A stretch of 64,000 nucleotides of DNA from JADJWR01 sp964610575. Lineage in GTDB: Bacteria; Pseudomonadota; Gammaproteobacteria; Burkholderiales; Burkholderiaceae_F. The stretch spans positions 28,470 to 92,469 of the forward strand of contig CAZSYX010000003.1 in the NCBI GenBank assembly GCA_964610575.1, given 5' to 3'. The position numbers and the translations under genes are program-made. Under the pieces are notes generated by a model, which saw only the letters and a list, made by a program, of their open reading frames with translations, had not been told where the DNA came from and did no database searches. The first letter of the stretch is position 1. Each line of letters starts with the position of its first letter. Below are positions 1 to 7,691 of the stretch, piece by piece.

Positions 1-562
1 GGCCGTGTCGATGAAGGCAGACGGCGCACGCCTCGCCGCAGCCACGCTGGCCTGCGGCGTTGGCGCCGCCGAGCGGCTGCGCGCCGCCGGTGCGTCCGTT
101 TCGCTCAAATGGCCCAACGACCTGATGTTCGAGGGGCGCAAGCTCGGCGGCGTGCTGTGTGAACTGGCGGCCGACGATCAGGGCCGTCGCACGCTGGTCG
201 TCGGCATCGGCATCAACCTGCATCTGGACGCGGCGACCCGTGACTCGATCGGACAGCCGGCCGCGGCCCTCGACCACGCGATGGCGCCGCTCGCCAGCCG
301 CGAGTCGCTGATCGGCGGCATCGCCACCGCCGTCCTCGACGCCCTGCAACTGTACGACGAGCAGGGCTTCGTCCCGCTGCAGCCGCGGTTCATGGCGCTG
401 TTCGCCCATCGCGACGCGCCGGTCGACCTGCTCGAGCTCGGCACGCGCGTGGCCAGCGGGCGCGCACTCGGTGTCGACGGCGAGGGAAGGCTGCTGCTCG
501 ATACCGGGCAGGGCCTGCGCGTGTGCAGCAGCGGCGAGCTTTCGCTGCGGGCGGCCGGATGA
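1..562 (+). CDS. birA: Biotin--[acetyl-CoA-carboxylase] ligase, C-terminal part (5' end outside window)
   Basis: Attaches biotin to the carrier protein of acetyl-CoA carboxylase in the cytoplasm. The visible ~186 residues carry the catalytic-core signature KWPNDL followed by GRKLGGVL and the VGIGINL strand, then the small C-terminal SH3-like domain. The reading frame stays open to the left edge, so the gene is cut by the window; the GTG at 5 is internal and not a start. Any N-terminal DNA-binding domain would lie outside, so I cannot say whether this is a repressor-type BirA. Its stop overlaps the coaX start as ATGA, indicating translational coupling. Confidence 0.95.
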   Translation, partial: AVSMKADGARLAAATLACGVGAAERLRAAGASVSLKWPNDLMFEGRKLGGVLCELAADDQGRRTLVVGIGINLHLDAATRDSIGQPAAALDHAMAPLASRESLIGGIATAVLDALQLYDEQGFVPLQPRFMALFAHRDAPVDLLELGTRVASGRALGVDGEGRLLLDTGQGLRVCSSGELSLRAAG

Positions 563-1398
563 GCGCCGCTGCGCATTGGCTGCTGCTCGACGCCGGCAAC
601 TCGGCGCTCAAATGGGTGCTGATGACGCTCGACGGTCAGGTCGGGCCGGCGCACGGGACCCGGCGCAATGCGCCGCCGGACGAGCTGACCGCGTCGCTGG
701 TGCGCGAATGGCGCGAGCGCGCCGGCATCCCGGTGCAGGCTGCGTACGGCTGCGCCGTGGCCTCGCCGTCGCTGATGCGTGCCATCGAGCAGGCGGTGCT
801 GCAAGCCTTCGCGCTGCCCGTGCGCTGGTTCGAGTCGCAGCCGCGCTACGAGCACGGCGGCGTCGTCCTGCGCAACGGCTACCGCGACTGCACGCAACTG
901 GGCGTGGACCGCTGGCACTCGCTGATCGCGGCGCGGGCGGCGCATCCTGATCGCTCGCTCGTCGTCGTGACGGCCGGCACGGCCACCACCGTCGACGGCG
1001 TGACGATCGACGGCTCGTTTGTCGGCGGCGCCATCGCCCCCGGGGTTCGCCTGATGTACGAAGCGCTGGCCAAGGGCACGGCGAGGCTGCCGGTTTCGCG
1101 CGGGCAGATGGTCACCTATCCCGACAACACCGATGACGCGATCGCCTCGGGCGTGCTCGGCAGCCAGCTCGGGCTCATCGAGCGTTTCGTGCGCAACTTC
1201 CGCGTCGAGCACGGCACGCCGCTGGTCGTCCTCACCGGCGGTCACGCGGCGCAGCTGGCGCCCTACGTCGGCGTCGGCACCTCGCTGCCGTCCGTGGTGC
1301 GAGAGGAGAACCTGGTCCTGCGCGGCGTCTACCTGCGAGCCTGCGAACTGACGGCGGCGCTGGCCCTTGCTGCCGGCACCGTCGGCGCCGCGCAATGA
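559..1398 (+). CDS. coaX: Type III pantothenate kinase
   Basis: Phosphorylates pantothenate in the first step of coenzyme A synthesis. The 279-residue protein begins with the ASKHA phosphate-binding motif LLLDAGNSALKW, has GVDRW in the middle and the paired motifs TAGTATTVDG and GGAIAPG typical of type III enzymes. The ATG at 559 is chosen because it gives the DxGN motif its usual place close to the N-terminus; an in-frame ATG at 523 lies inside birA. It overlaps birA by four bases and the next gene by four, so the three genes form one transcript. birA-coaX adjacency is common in Betaproteobacteria. Confidence 0.95.
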   Translation: MSAAAHWLLLDAGNSALKWVLMTLDGQVGPAHGTRRNAPPDELTASLVREWRERAGIPVQAAYGCAVASPSLMRAIEQAVLQAFALPVRWFESQPRYEHGGVVLRNGYRDCTQLGVDRWHSLIAARAAHPDRSLVVVTAGTATTVDGVTIDGSFVGGAIAPGVRLMYEALAKGTARLPVSRGQMVTYPDNTDDAIASGVLGSQLGLIERFVRNFRVEHGTPLVVLTGGHAAQLAPYVGVGTSLPSVVREENLVLRGVYLRACELTAALALAAGTVGAAQ

Positions 1399-2057
1399 GA
1401 GCGGTGTTTCTCCTGCTGCTGCTCGCCAACGTCGTCCTGTTGGCATGGCAGCAGGGCCTGTTCGGACCCGCTGTCGAGGCCGGCCGGGAGCCGGAGCGGG
1501 TTGCCCGGCAGATCGCCGTCGAGAAGATCCGCGTCCTGGCGCCGGACCAGCTGGCCGCGCTGCGCAGCGCGACCCGGGCCGCAGGCGAAGGCAATGCCAG
1601 GCTCGCCTGCTTCGAATTCGGCGACTTCGACGAGGCGAGCCTCGCGCGCATCCAGTCGAGGCTGGCCGCGCTGGCTCTCGGTGACCGGCTGCGGGCGCGG
1701 CGCATCAGCGCGCCGGGCTGGTTCATCGTCTACCTGCCCCCGCTGGCGACGCGCGCCGAGGCCGACCGCGTCGCGCAGGACCTGCGCGGCCGCGGCGTCC
1801 GCGATCTGGCCGTCATGGGGCAGGACTCGCCGATGCCGAACGCGATCGTGCTCGGCTCGTTCCGCGATCCCGACGCGGCGCAGCGGCACCAGGCGGAACT
1901 GGTGCGCCGGGGTGTGGCCGGCGTGCAGGCGACCCAGCGCGCCGCCGCCGAGACGACGCGCTTCGAGATCCGCGACGTCGACGCGGCGCTGGCGCAGCAG
2001 CTGGCGGAGATCCAAGCGGAGTTCCCGCAGAGCCAGCTCGGCGCCTGCGCCAACTGA
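1395..2057 (+). CDS. SPOR domain-containing inner-membrane protein
   Basis: 220 residues: a single N-terminal membrane anchor (about residues 4-18, rich in Leu/Val) and a C-terminal SPOR-like repeat (about 110-200) containing GWFIVYLPPL and the second strand AIVLGSFRDPDAA. SPOR domains bind denuded peptidoglycan glycans, usually at the division septum. Here the periplasmic part is short and there is no catalytic domain. The ATGA overlap with coaX marks it as the third gene of the birA operon. The exact role is unknown. Confidence 0.85.
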   Translation: MRAVFLLLLLANVVLLAWQQGLFGPAVEAGREPERVARQIAVEKIRVLAPDQLAALRSATRAAGEGNARLACFEFGDFDEASLARIQSRLAALALGDRLRARRISAPGWFIVYLPPLATRAEADRVAQDLRGRGVRDLAVMGQDSPMPNAIVLGSFRDPDAAQRHQAELVRRGVAGVQATQRAAAETTRFEIRDVDAALAQQLAEIQAEFPQSQLGACAN

Positions 2058-2096
2058 ACGCCGCGGCCGGCCGATCCAGCAAGCGTCCCCGCCGCG

Positions 2097-2567
2097 ATGT
2101 TCAACATCGTGCTCGTCGAGCCGGAGATCCCGCCGAACACCGGCAACGTCATCCGTCTGGCCGCCAACAGCGGCGCCCGCCTGCACCTCGTCCGGCCGCT
2201 CGGCTTCGACCTCACCGACAGGCAGCTGCGCCGGGCCGGGCTCGACTACCACGAGTACGCGCAGATCGCGGTGCACGACGATTTCGACGCGCTGCTCGCC
2301 GCCGAGCGCCCGGATCCGGCGCGGATGTTCGCCCTGACCACGCGCGGCGCGCGCCTCTATGCCGAAGTGCGCTATGCGCCCGGCGACTGGCTGGTGTTCG
2401 GCGCCGAGACGCGCGGACTGTCCGCTGCCATGCGAGAACGCTTCGCCGCCGAGCAGCAGCTGCGGCTGCCGATGCGACCCGGCAATCGCAGCCTCAACCT
2501 CAGCAACGCGGTGGCGGTAGTGGTCTTCGAAGCGTGGCGACAGCAGAGCTTTGCCGGCGGCGCCTGA
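2097..2567 (+). CDS. trmL: tRNA (cytidine(34)-2'-O)-methyltransferase
   Basis: SPOUT-class methyltransferase that 2'-O-methylates the wobble base of tRNA-Leu. The 156-residue protein matches the short TrmL family over its whole length: N-terminal IVLVEPEIPPNTGNVIRLAA, the motif FGAETRGL and the C-terminal knot motif RSLNLSNAVAVVVFEAW. It lies 39 bp after the SPOR gene on the same strand and is probably co-transcribed. It is convergent with metY, only 14 bp separating the stops. Confidence 0.95.
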   Translation: MFNIVLVEPEIPPNTGNVIRLAANSGARLHLVRPLGFDLTDRQLRRAGLDYHEYAQIAVHDDFDALLAAERPDPARMFALTTRGARLYAEVRYAPGDWLVFGAETRGLSAAMRERFAAEQQLRLPMRPGNRSLNLSNAVAVVVFEAWRQQSFAGGA

Positions 2568-2581
2568 CTCTGCTCTCGCGC

Positions 2582-3871
2582 TTATGCCGCAGCACGCAGC
2601 TGCGAGGCGCGCAGCGCCTGGCCGATGTCGGCCAGCAGGTCCTCGATGTGCTCGATGCCTACTGACAGGCGCACCATGTCCTCGCTGACGCCGGCGCGCT
2701 CGAGTTCGGCCGGCGAGAGCTGCCGGTGCGTGGTCGAGGCCGGGTGGGTGGCCAGCGACTTCGCATCGCCGATGTTCACCAGCCGGGTGACCAGCTTCAG
2801 GCTGTCGAGAAACCTTTCGCCGGCGGCGCGGCCGCCGCGAACGCCGAAGGACAGGACCCCCGAGGCGCGCCCGCGCAGCAGTTGCTGCGCCAGCGCGTGG
2901 TCCGGGTGCGACGGCAGGCCGGCGTAACGGACCCAGGCCACCGCCGGCTGGTTCTGCAGGAAGCGGGCGATGTCGAGCGCGTTGTCGTTGATCCGGTCCA
3001 TGCGCAGCGCCAGCGTCTCGATTCCCTGCAGCAGCAGGAACGCGTTGAACGGCGACAGCGCCGCCCCGGTATTGCGCAGCGGCACCACCCGCGCACGGCC
3101 AATGTAAGCGGCCGGGCCGAGCGCTTCCGTGTACACCACGCCGTGGTAGGACGGATCCGGGCTGTTCAGGCGGGGGAAACGCGCAGGCTGTTCCGCCCAC
3201 GGAAAGCGGCCGCTGTCGACGATCAGTCCGCCGACAGTGGTGCCGTGGCCGCCGAGGTACTTGGTCAGCGAATGCACGACGATGTCGGCGCCGTGCTCGA
3301 TCGGCCGCAGCAGGTAGGGGGTGGCCACCGTATTGTCGACGATCAGCGGTACGCCCGCCGAGTGCGCTGCCGCCGCCAGCCGCGCGATGCCGGCGATCCG
3401 GCCCGACGGGTTGCCGATCGATTCGACAAACACGGCCTTGGTCCGCGCATCGGCGAGCTGTCCGATGGCCTGCGGCTCGTCGAGGCTGAAGAAGCGGGTC
3501 TCGACGCCCTGCTGCGGCAGCGTGTGGGCGAGCAGGTTGTAGGTGCCGCCGTACAACTGGCTGGCGGCGACGATGTTGTCGCCGGCCTCGGCGATGGTCT
3601 GGATCGCCGCGGTGATGGCCGCCATGCCGCTGGCCACGGCCAGGCCGCCAATGCCGCCTTCCATCGCCGCCAGCCGCTTTTCCAGCACGTCGTTGGTCGG
3701 ATTCATGATCCGCGAGTAGATGTTGCCCTGCACCTTGAGGTCGAACAGGTCGGCGCCGTGCTGTGCCGAGTCGAAGGCGTAAGAGGTGGTCTGGTACACG
3801 GGCACCGCCACCGCGCGGGTGGTCGGTTCGGGCGAATAGCCGCCGTGCACGGCGAGGGTCTCGAGGCGCAT
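2582..3871 (-). CDS. metY: O-acetylhomoserine aminocarboxypropyltransferase (sulfhydrylase)
   Basis: PLP enzyme that joins O-acetylhomoserine with sulfide to make homocysteine, feeding the methionine cycle whose other enzymes are encoded near 28-33 kb. 429 residues of the Cys/Met-metabolism PLP family: N-terminal LAVHGGYSPEPTTRAVAVP, NPTNDVLEKRLAAMEGG, and the PLP lysine in HSLTKYLGGHGT (Lys204). The length and the C-terminal SVGIEHIEDL favour MetY over the shorter MetB/MetC enzymes. A GGAGAG Shine-Dalgarno precedes the ATG. It is last in the minus-strand series rhodanese-grxC-secB-gpsA-LOG, but a 114 bp gap with a stem-loop before it suggests its own promoter. Confidence 0.93.
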   Translation of the reverse strand: MRLETLAVHGGYSPEPTTRAVAVPVYQTTSYAFDSAQHGADLFDLKVQGNIYSRIMNPTNDVLEKRLAAMEGGIGGLAVASGMAAITAAIQTIAEAGDNIVAASQLYGGTYNLLAHTLPQQGVETRFFSLDEPQAIGQLADARTKAVFVESIGNPSGRIAGIARLAAAAHSAGVPLIVDNTVATPYLLRPIEHGADIVVHSLTKYLGGHGTTVGGLIVDSGRFPWAEQPARFPRLNSPDPSYHGVVYTEALGPAAYIGRARVVPLRNTGAALSPFNAFLLLQGIETLALRMDRINDNALDIARFLQNQPAVAWVRYAGLPSHPDHALAQQLLRGRASGVLSFGVRGGRAAGERFLDSLKLVTRLVNIGDAKSLATHPASTTHRQLSPAELERAGVSEDMVRLSVGIEHIEDLLADIGQALRASQLRAAA

Positions 3872-3958
3872 GGGAGTGCTCTCCGGGCAGAAGTGCCGAC
3901 GAGCTTAGGCGGGAGCGGCAGCGCCCCTTAGACAAGATGGTTTGATGCTTATGGTCGC

Positions 3959-3981
3959 CGCCTGGCGCGCGAGGCCAGGCG
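3959..3981 (-). terminator. Stem-loop between LOG gene and metY
   Basis: A perfect 8-bp stem (CGCCTGGC with GCCAGGCG, 7-nt loop) lies just after the stop of the LOG gene on the minus strand. No T-tract follows it, so it is not a canonical intrinsic terminator; it may stabilise the upstream mRNA or terminate weakly. Confidence 0.35.
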
Positions 3982-3985
3982 TGGA

Positions 3986-4576
3986 TCAGCTGCGGTCGAG
4001 ATCGCCTGCGACGCTGTCGACAGCGGCTGCCTGCCGGGTCATCTGCTCGAGCAGGCTCGACGTACTGGCGCCGACGCTCAACAGGCCGCGGTGTTGCGGC
4101 CGGATGAACTCCTGCTCGGACGCGTGCTGCAGGAACGCCAGCAGGTGGTCGAAGTAACCGTCGACGTTGATGAGGCCGACCGGCTTGGCGTGCAGTTGCA
4201 GCTGCCGCCAGGTCACCATCTCGAACATCTCCTCGAAGGTGCCGTAGCCGCCGGGCAGCACGATGAAGGCATCGGACCGACTGGCCATGATGCGCTTGCG
4301 AGTGTGCATCGAGTCGACGATCAGCAGCTCCGTCAGCGCCTGGTGCGCCACCTCGGGCCGCATCAGGTGTTCGGGAATCACGCCGATCACCCTGCCGCCG
4401 GCGGCCAGCGTGCTGTCGGCGAGTGCTCCCATCATGCCGACGTGTCCGCCGCCGTAGACCACGTTCCAGTCGCGGCGGGCCAGCTGCGCGCCGAGTTCGC
4501 GCGCCGCCTGCAGATAGGCCGGCTTCGCGCCGGGCTGCGAGCCGCAGAAGACGCAGACCGCGCGTATCGGCGTCAT
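3986..4576 (-). CDS. LOG family protein (putative nucleoside 5'-monophosphate phosphoribohydrolase)
   Basis: 196-residue Rossmann protein of the 'Lonely Guy' family, which cleaves the base from nucleoside monophosphates (cytokinin ribotides in plants, AMP or other nucleotides in bacteria). It begins VCVFCGSQPGAKPAY, has YGGGHVGMMGALAD and the diagnostic PGGYGTFEE. I chose the ATG at 4576, which overlaps the gpsA stop as ATGA; a longer frame to 4729 only translates the end of gpsA. The true substrate cannot be read from the sequence. Confidence 0.9.
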   Translation of the reverse strand: MTPIRAVCVFCGSQPGAKPAYLQAARELGAQLARRDWNVVYGGGHVGMMGALADSTLAAGGRVIGVIPEHLMRPEVAHQALTELLIVDSMHTRKRIMASRSDAFIVLPGGYGTFEEMFEMVTWRQLQLHAKPVGLINVDGYFDHLLAFLQHASEQEFIRPQHRGLLSVGASTSSLLEQMTRQAAAVDSVAGDLDRS

Positions 4577-5565
4577 TCGGGTCCTTCTCGCTTCGGGTGG
4601 CGGGCGAGCAGCAGATCGAGCGCCTGGCGCGGCGATGCCTTCTCCGCGAGCACGGCGCAGACGGCGTCGGTGATCGGCATCCGCACGCCGAGCGAGGAGG
4701 CGCGCTGCTGCACTGCCGCCGCCGACCAAACCCCTTCGGCAACGTGGCCGAGGCGGTCGAGGGCTTCCTTCAGCGGCAGGCCTCGGCCCAGCATCAGGCC
4801 GACCTGCCGGTTGCGCGACAGCTCGCCGGTGCAGGTGAGGATGAGGTCGCCGATGCCGGTCAGCCCCATGAAGGTCTGCGCTGAGGCGCCGAGCGCCACG
4901 CCGAAGCGGGTGATCTCGGCCAGCCCACGCGTGATCAGCGCCGCGCGCGCGTTGTGTCCGAGCGCCAGCGCATCGCAGATGCCGGTGGCGATCGCCATCA
5001 CGTTCTTGACCGCGCCGCCGACCTCGACGCCGACGACGTCGTGCGTCGAGTAGATGCGCAGCGCCGGCCCGTGCAGCGCCCCGGTGACTAGCTCGCAGAA
5101 CGAGTCGTGGCCGGCGACCGTCAGCGCGGTGGGCAGCCCCTTCGCCACTTCCTGCGCAAAGCTTGGCCCGGAAAGCGGTCCGGCGGGGTGGCCGCCGAGC
5201 TCGTCACGCACGATCTCGTGCGCCATCGCCGCACTGCCGCGCTCAAGCCCCTTGCACAACCAGACGATCGGCGGCAGCGCCGCGATGTCGTGCAGCTGAC
5301 GCGCGAGGTCGCGCAGCGCGGCCGTCGGTGTCGCGATCAGCAGCAGGCCGTGGCGGGCGTGCGCAACCGCCGCTGTCAGTTCCCTCGCACAATGAAGTGC
5401 CGCCGGCAGTTCGATGCCCGGCAGGTAGCGCGCGTTGCGCCGCGTTTCGGCGATCGAGGACAGCGCTGCGCCGTCGCGTGCCCACAGGTGTACCGGGTGG
5501 CGCGGCGCCAGCGCGGCGGCCAGCGCCGTGCCCCAGGCGCCTGCACCCAGTACGGTGATGTGCAC
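4573..5565 (-). CDS. gpsA: Glycerol-3-phosphate dehydrogenase [NAD(P)+]
   Basis: Reduces dihydroxyacetone phosphate to sn-glycerol-3-phosphate for phospholipid synthesis. 330 residues: dinucleotide-binding GAGAWGTALA (7-16), then WLCKGLERGSAAMAHEIV, GPSFAQEVAKGLPTA and the catalytic-region GGAVKNVMAIATGICDAL, and the C-terminal RNRQVGLMLGRG. It is translationally coupled to the downstream LOG gene and follows secB at 43 bp; secB-gpsA adjacency is widespread in Proteobacteria. Confidence 0.97.
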   Translation of the reverse strand: MHITVLGAGAWGTALAAALAPRHPVHLWARDGAALSSIAETRRNARYLPGIELPAALHCARELTAAVAHARHGLLLIATPTAALRDLARQLHDIAALPPIVWLCKGLERGSAAMAHEIVRDELGGHPAGPLSGPSFAQEVAKGLPTALTVAGHDSFCELVTGALHGPALRIYSTHDVVGVEVGGAVKNVMAIATGICDALALGHNARAALITRGLAEITRFGVALGASAQTFMGLTGIGDLILTCTGELSRNRQVGLMLGRGLPLKEALDRLGHVAEGVWSAAAVQQRASSLGVRMPITDAVCAVLAEKASPRQALDLLLARHPKREGPE

Positions 5566-5608
5566 GACCGGGGGTCCCGTGCTGCCGCGGGCAGCCGAGC
5601 GGCGGCAG

Positions 5609-6124
5609 TTACTGCGTCGGCACCGCGGCGGCGGGTGCGGCCGCCTGCGCCTGCTGCTGCGCCAGGCGCTGCTGGTACAGCGCCTCGAAGTTGATTTCCG
5701 CCAGGTGGATCGGCGGCAGGCCGGTGCGGCTGATCAGATCGGCGACGTTGGCGCGCAGGTACGGATAGACGATGTTCGGGCAGACGATGCCAACGATCGG
5801 CTCGAACTGCTCCTTCGGAACGTTGCGGATTTCGAAGATGCCGCCCTGCTTGCCTTCGACCAGGAACAGCACCTTGTCGCCCAGCTTGGCGGTGGCGGTC
5901 ACGCGGACCACGACCTCGTAGATTCCTTCAATCACCAAGCTGTTGCTGACCTCGAGCTGCACGTCGATGCTCGGCGACTGCTGCTCCAGAAAGATACCCG
6001 GCGCATGCGGCAGCTCGAGTGATGCGTCCTTCAGGTAGCAGCGCTGCAACTGGAAGGTCGGTCCCGCAGCGGCGCCGTGCGCGTTGCCGCCGGCCGGCTG
6101 GCCGGCGCCGTTGTTATCTGCCAT
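5609..6124 (-). CDS. secB: Protein-export chaperone SecB
   Basis: Cytoplasmic tetrameric chaperone that keeps preproteins unfolded and hands them to SecA. 171 residues, a little longer than the E. coli protein because of a Gly/Ala-rich N-terminal stretch (1-23) and an Ala/Gln-rich tail (from about 155). The core QRCYLKDASLELPHAP, the acidic SecA-contact strand region and PPIHLAEINFEALYQ are intact. It lies 36 bp after grxC in the minus-strand operon. Confidence 0.97.
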   Translation of the reverse strand: MADNNGAGQPAGGNAHGAAAGPTFQLQRCYLKDASLELPHAPGIFLEQQSPSIDVQLEVSNSLVIEGIYEVVVRVTATAKLGDKVLFLVEGKQGGIFEIRNVPKEQFEPIVGIVCPNIVYPYLRANVADLISRTGLPPIHLAEINFEALYQQRLAQQQAQAAAPAAAVPTQ

Positions 6125-6160
6125 GGTGGTTCCTGGTTGTCTGGATTGAACGGGCCCGCT

Positions 6161-6421
6161 TCAGCCAGCGAGCAAGGGGGTGAGCCGGCCTTCGCGGTCG
6201 AGCGCCGACAGATCGTCGAAGCCACCGACGTGGGTGGTGCCGATGAAGATCTGCGGCACGGTGCGGCGGCCGGTGCGTTCGATCATTTCTTCGCGCCGCG
6301 CCGGATCGAGGTCGATCCGGATGGTCTCGATGTCGGTGACGCCGCGCGCCTTCAGCAGCGCCTCGGCGCGGTGGCAGTACGGACAGTGCTCGGTACGGTA
6401 CATCAGCACGGGGGCGGGCAT
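6161..6421 (-). CDS. grxC: Glutaredoxin 3
   Basis: Glutathione-dependent dithiol oxidoreductase of 86 residues. The active site CPYC is at residues 13-16, the TVPQIFI cis-Pro loop and GGFDDLSAL glutathione-binding end follow. The ATG at 6421 gives the family's normal start; a longer frame upstream would read through the rhodanese gene. It sits between the rhodanese and secB genes, the usual betaproteobacterial order. Confidence 0.96.
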   Translation of the reverse strand: MPAPVLMYRTEHCPYCHRAEALLKARGVTDIETIRIDLDPARREEMIERTGRRTVPQIFIGTTHVGGFDDLSALDREGRLTPLLAG

Positions 6422-6462
6422 GGTCGCTCTTCGTTCAGGTTGCGGTGCAATGAGCGCCGTGG

Positions 6463-6867
6463 TCAGGCCTTCAGCGGCAGGCCGGCCTCGCGCCAGGCAC
6501 TCAGGCCGCCGGCCAGCACATAGACCTCGGCAAGTCCCGCGGCGCGCAGCTGCGCCGCAGCCCGGCCGGCGATGTTGCCGGCGTTGCACAGCACGATCAC
6601 CGGCCGGTCCTTCTTCAGTTCCTTCGGCCCGCGCGTGCCCAGCTCGGCGAGTGGGATGTTCTTTGCGTTGGGCAGCGTGCCGCGCGCGAACTCGGCGGCG
6701 TCGCGCACGTCGACCACCTGCGCGTGCTTGCCGTTGATCAGTTGGGTGGCCTGCAAGGTGGTCAGCGACGGACCGCCTGCGCGCGAGCGCAGTAGCGGCC
6801 ACAGCAGCATGCCGCCGCTCAAGAAGGCCACCCCGATCAGTAACGCGTTGTCGATGAAGAACTGCAC
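6463..6867 (-). CDS. Membrane-anchored rhodanese-like protein
   Basis: Single-domain rhodanese (134 residues) behind one N-terminal membrane helix (about residues 3-25). The domain shows VVDVRDAAEFARGTLPNAKNIP and the active-site loop IVLCNAGNIAGRAA with Cys94, ending YVLAGGLSAWREAGLPL. I chose the GTG at 6867 because GGGAG lies about seven bases upstream and the protein then begins QFFIDNALLIG as in homologues; an ATG at 6915 would add 16 residues reaching toward the gpmA promoter. First gene of the minus-strand operon and divergent from gpmA. The sulfur donor is unknown. Confidence 0.88.
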   Translation of the reverse strand: MQFFIDNALLIGVAFLSGGMLLWPLLRSRAGGPSLTTLQATQLINGKHAQVVDVRDAAEFARGTLPNAKNIPLAELGTRGPKELKKDRPVIVLCNAGNIAGRAAAQLRAAGLAEVYVLAGGLSAWREAGLPLKA

Positions 6868-6937
6868 GGATGCTCCCGCCTGCGCAAAAGGAACGCGATT
6901 ATAAAATGAGGCCACGATCCATCAGCCGGAATCCGAA

Positions 6938-7687
6938 ATGTACAAACTTGTGCTGCTGCGCCATGGCGAGAGCCAGTGGAACCTCGACAATCGCTTCACC
7001 GGCTGGACCGACGTCGACCTGACCGAGGCGGGCATCCGCGAGGCGCGCGCTGCCGGTGAACTGCTCAAGCGCGAGGGCTACGGCTTCGACATCGCCTACA
7101 CGTCGGTGCTGAAGCGGGCGATCCGCACGCTGTGGCTGGCGCTCGACGCGCTCGACCTGATGTGGCTGCCGGTGGTGCACTCCTGGCGCCTGAACGAGCG
7201 GCACTACGGCAGCCTGCAGGGCCTGAACAAGGCGGAAACGGCGGCGAAGTACGGCGAGCAGCAGGTGCTCATCTGGCGCCGCGCCTATGCGATCGCGCCC
7301 GATCCGCTGGCCCCCGACGATCCGCGCTGGGCGGGCAACGACCCACGCTACCGCCATCTGAAGCCGGAAGAGATCCCGGCCACCGAATGCCTGAAGGACA
7401 CGGTCGCGCGCGTGCTGCCGTTCTGGAACGATTCGATCGCGCCTGCCATCAAGCGCGGACGCCGCGTTCTGGTGGCCGCGCACGGCAACTCGCTGCGTGC
7501 ACTGGTCAAGTACCTGGACGGCATCTCGGACGAGGACATCGTCGGCCTCAATATCCCGACGGCGCGGCCGCTGGTTTACGAACTGGATGCGGACCTGAAG
7601 CCGATCCGCAATTACTACCTCGGCGATGCCGAGGAGATCGCGCGCGCGATGGCGGCCGTGGCGGCGCAAGGCAAGGCCAAGCCGTAG
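6938..7687 (+). CDS. gpmA: 2,3-bisphosphoglycerate-dependent phosphoglycerate mutase
   Basis: Glycolytic/gluconeogenic enzyme interconverting 3- and 2-phosphoglycerate. 249 residues; the phosphohistidine motif LRHGESQWN puts the catalytic His at residue 9, followed by ERHYGSLQGLNKAE and the second His in AAHGNSLRALVKYL. Divergent from the rhodanese gene with 70 bp between them, which must hold both promoters. First in the plus-strand run gpmA-envC-ctpA-moeB, an order conserved in many Betaproteobacteria. Confidence 0.97.
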   Translation: MYKLVLLRHGESQWNLDNRFTGWTDVDLTEAGIREARAAGELLKREGYGFDIAYTSVLKRAIRTLWLALDALDLMWLPVVHSWRLNERHYGSLQGLNKAETAAKYGEQQVLIWRRAYAIAPDPLAPDDPRWAGNDPRYRHLKPEEIPATECLKDTVARVLPFWNDSIAPAIKRGRRVLVAAHGNSLRALVKYLDGISDEDIVGLNIPTARPLVYELDADLKPIRNYYLGDAEEIARAMAAVAAQGKAKP

Positions 7688-7691
7688 TCGC

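Noticed and set aside
1329..4742. A 1137-codon open frame on the minus strand
   Set aside because: It crosses coaX, the SPOR gene, trmL, metY and the LOG gene in the wrong frame or strand; the real genes have clear motifs.
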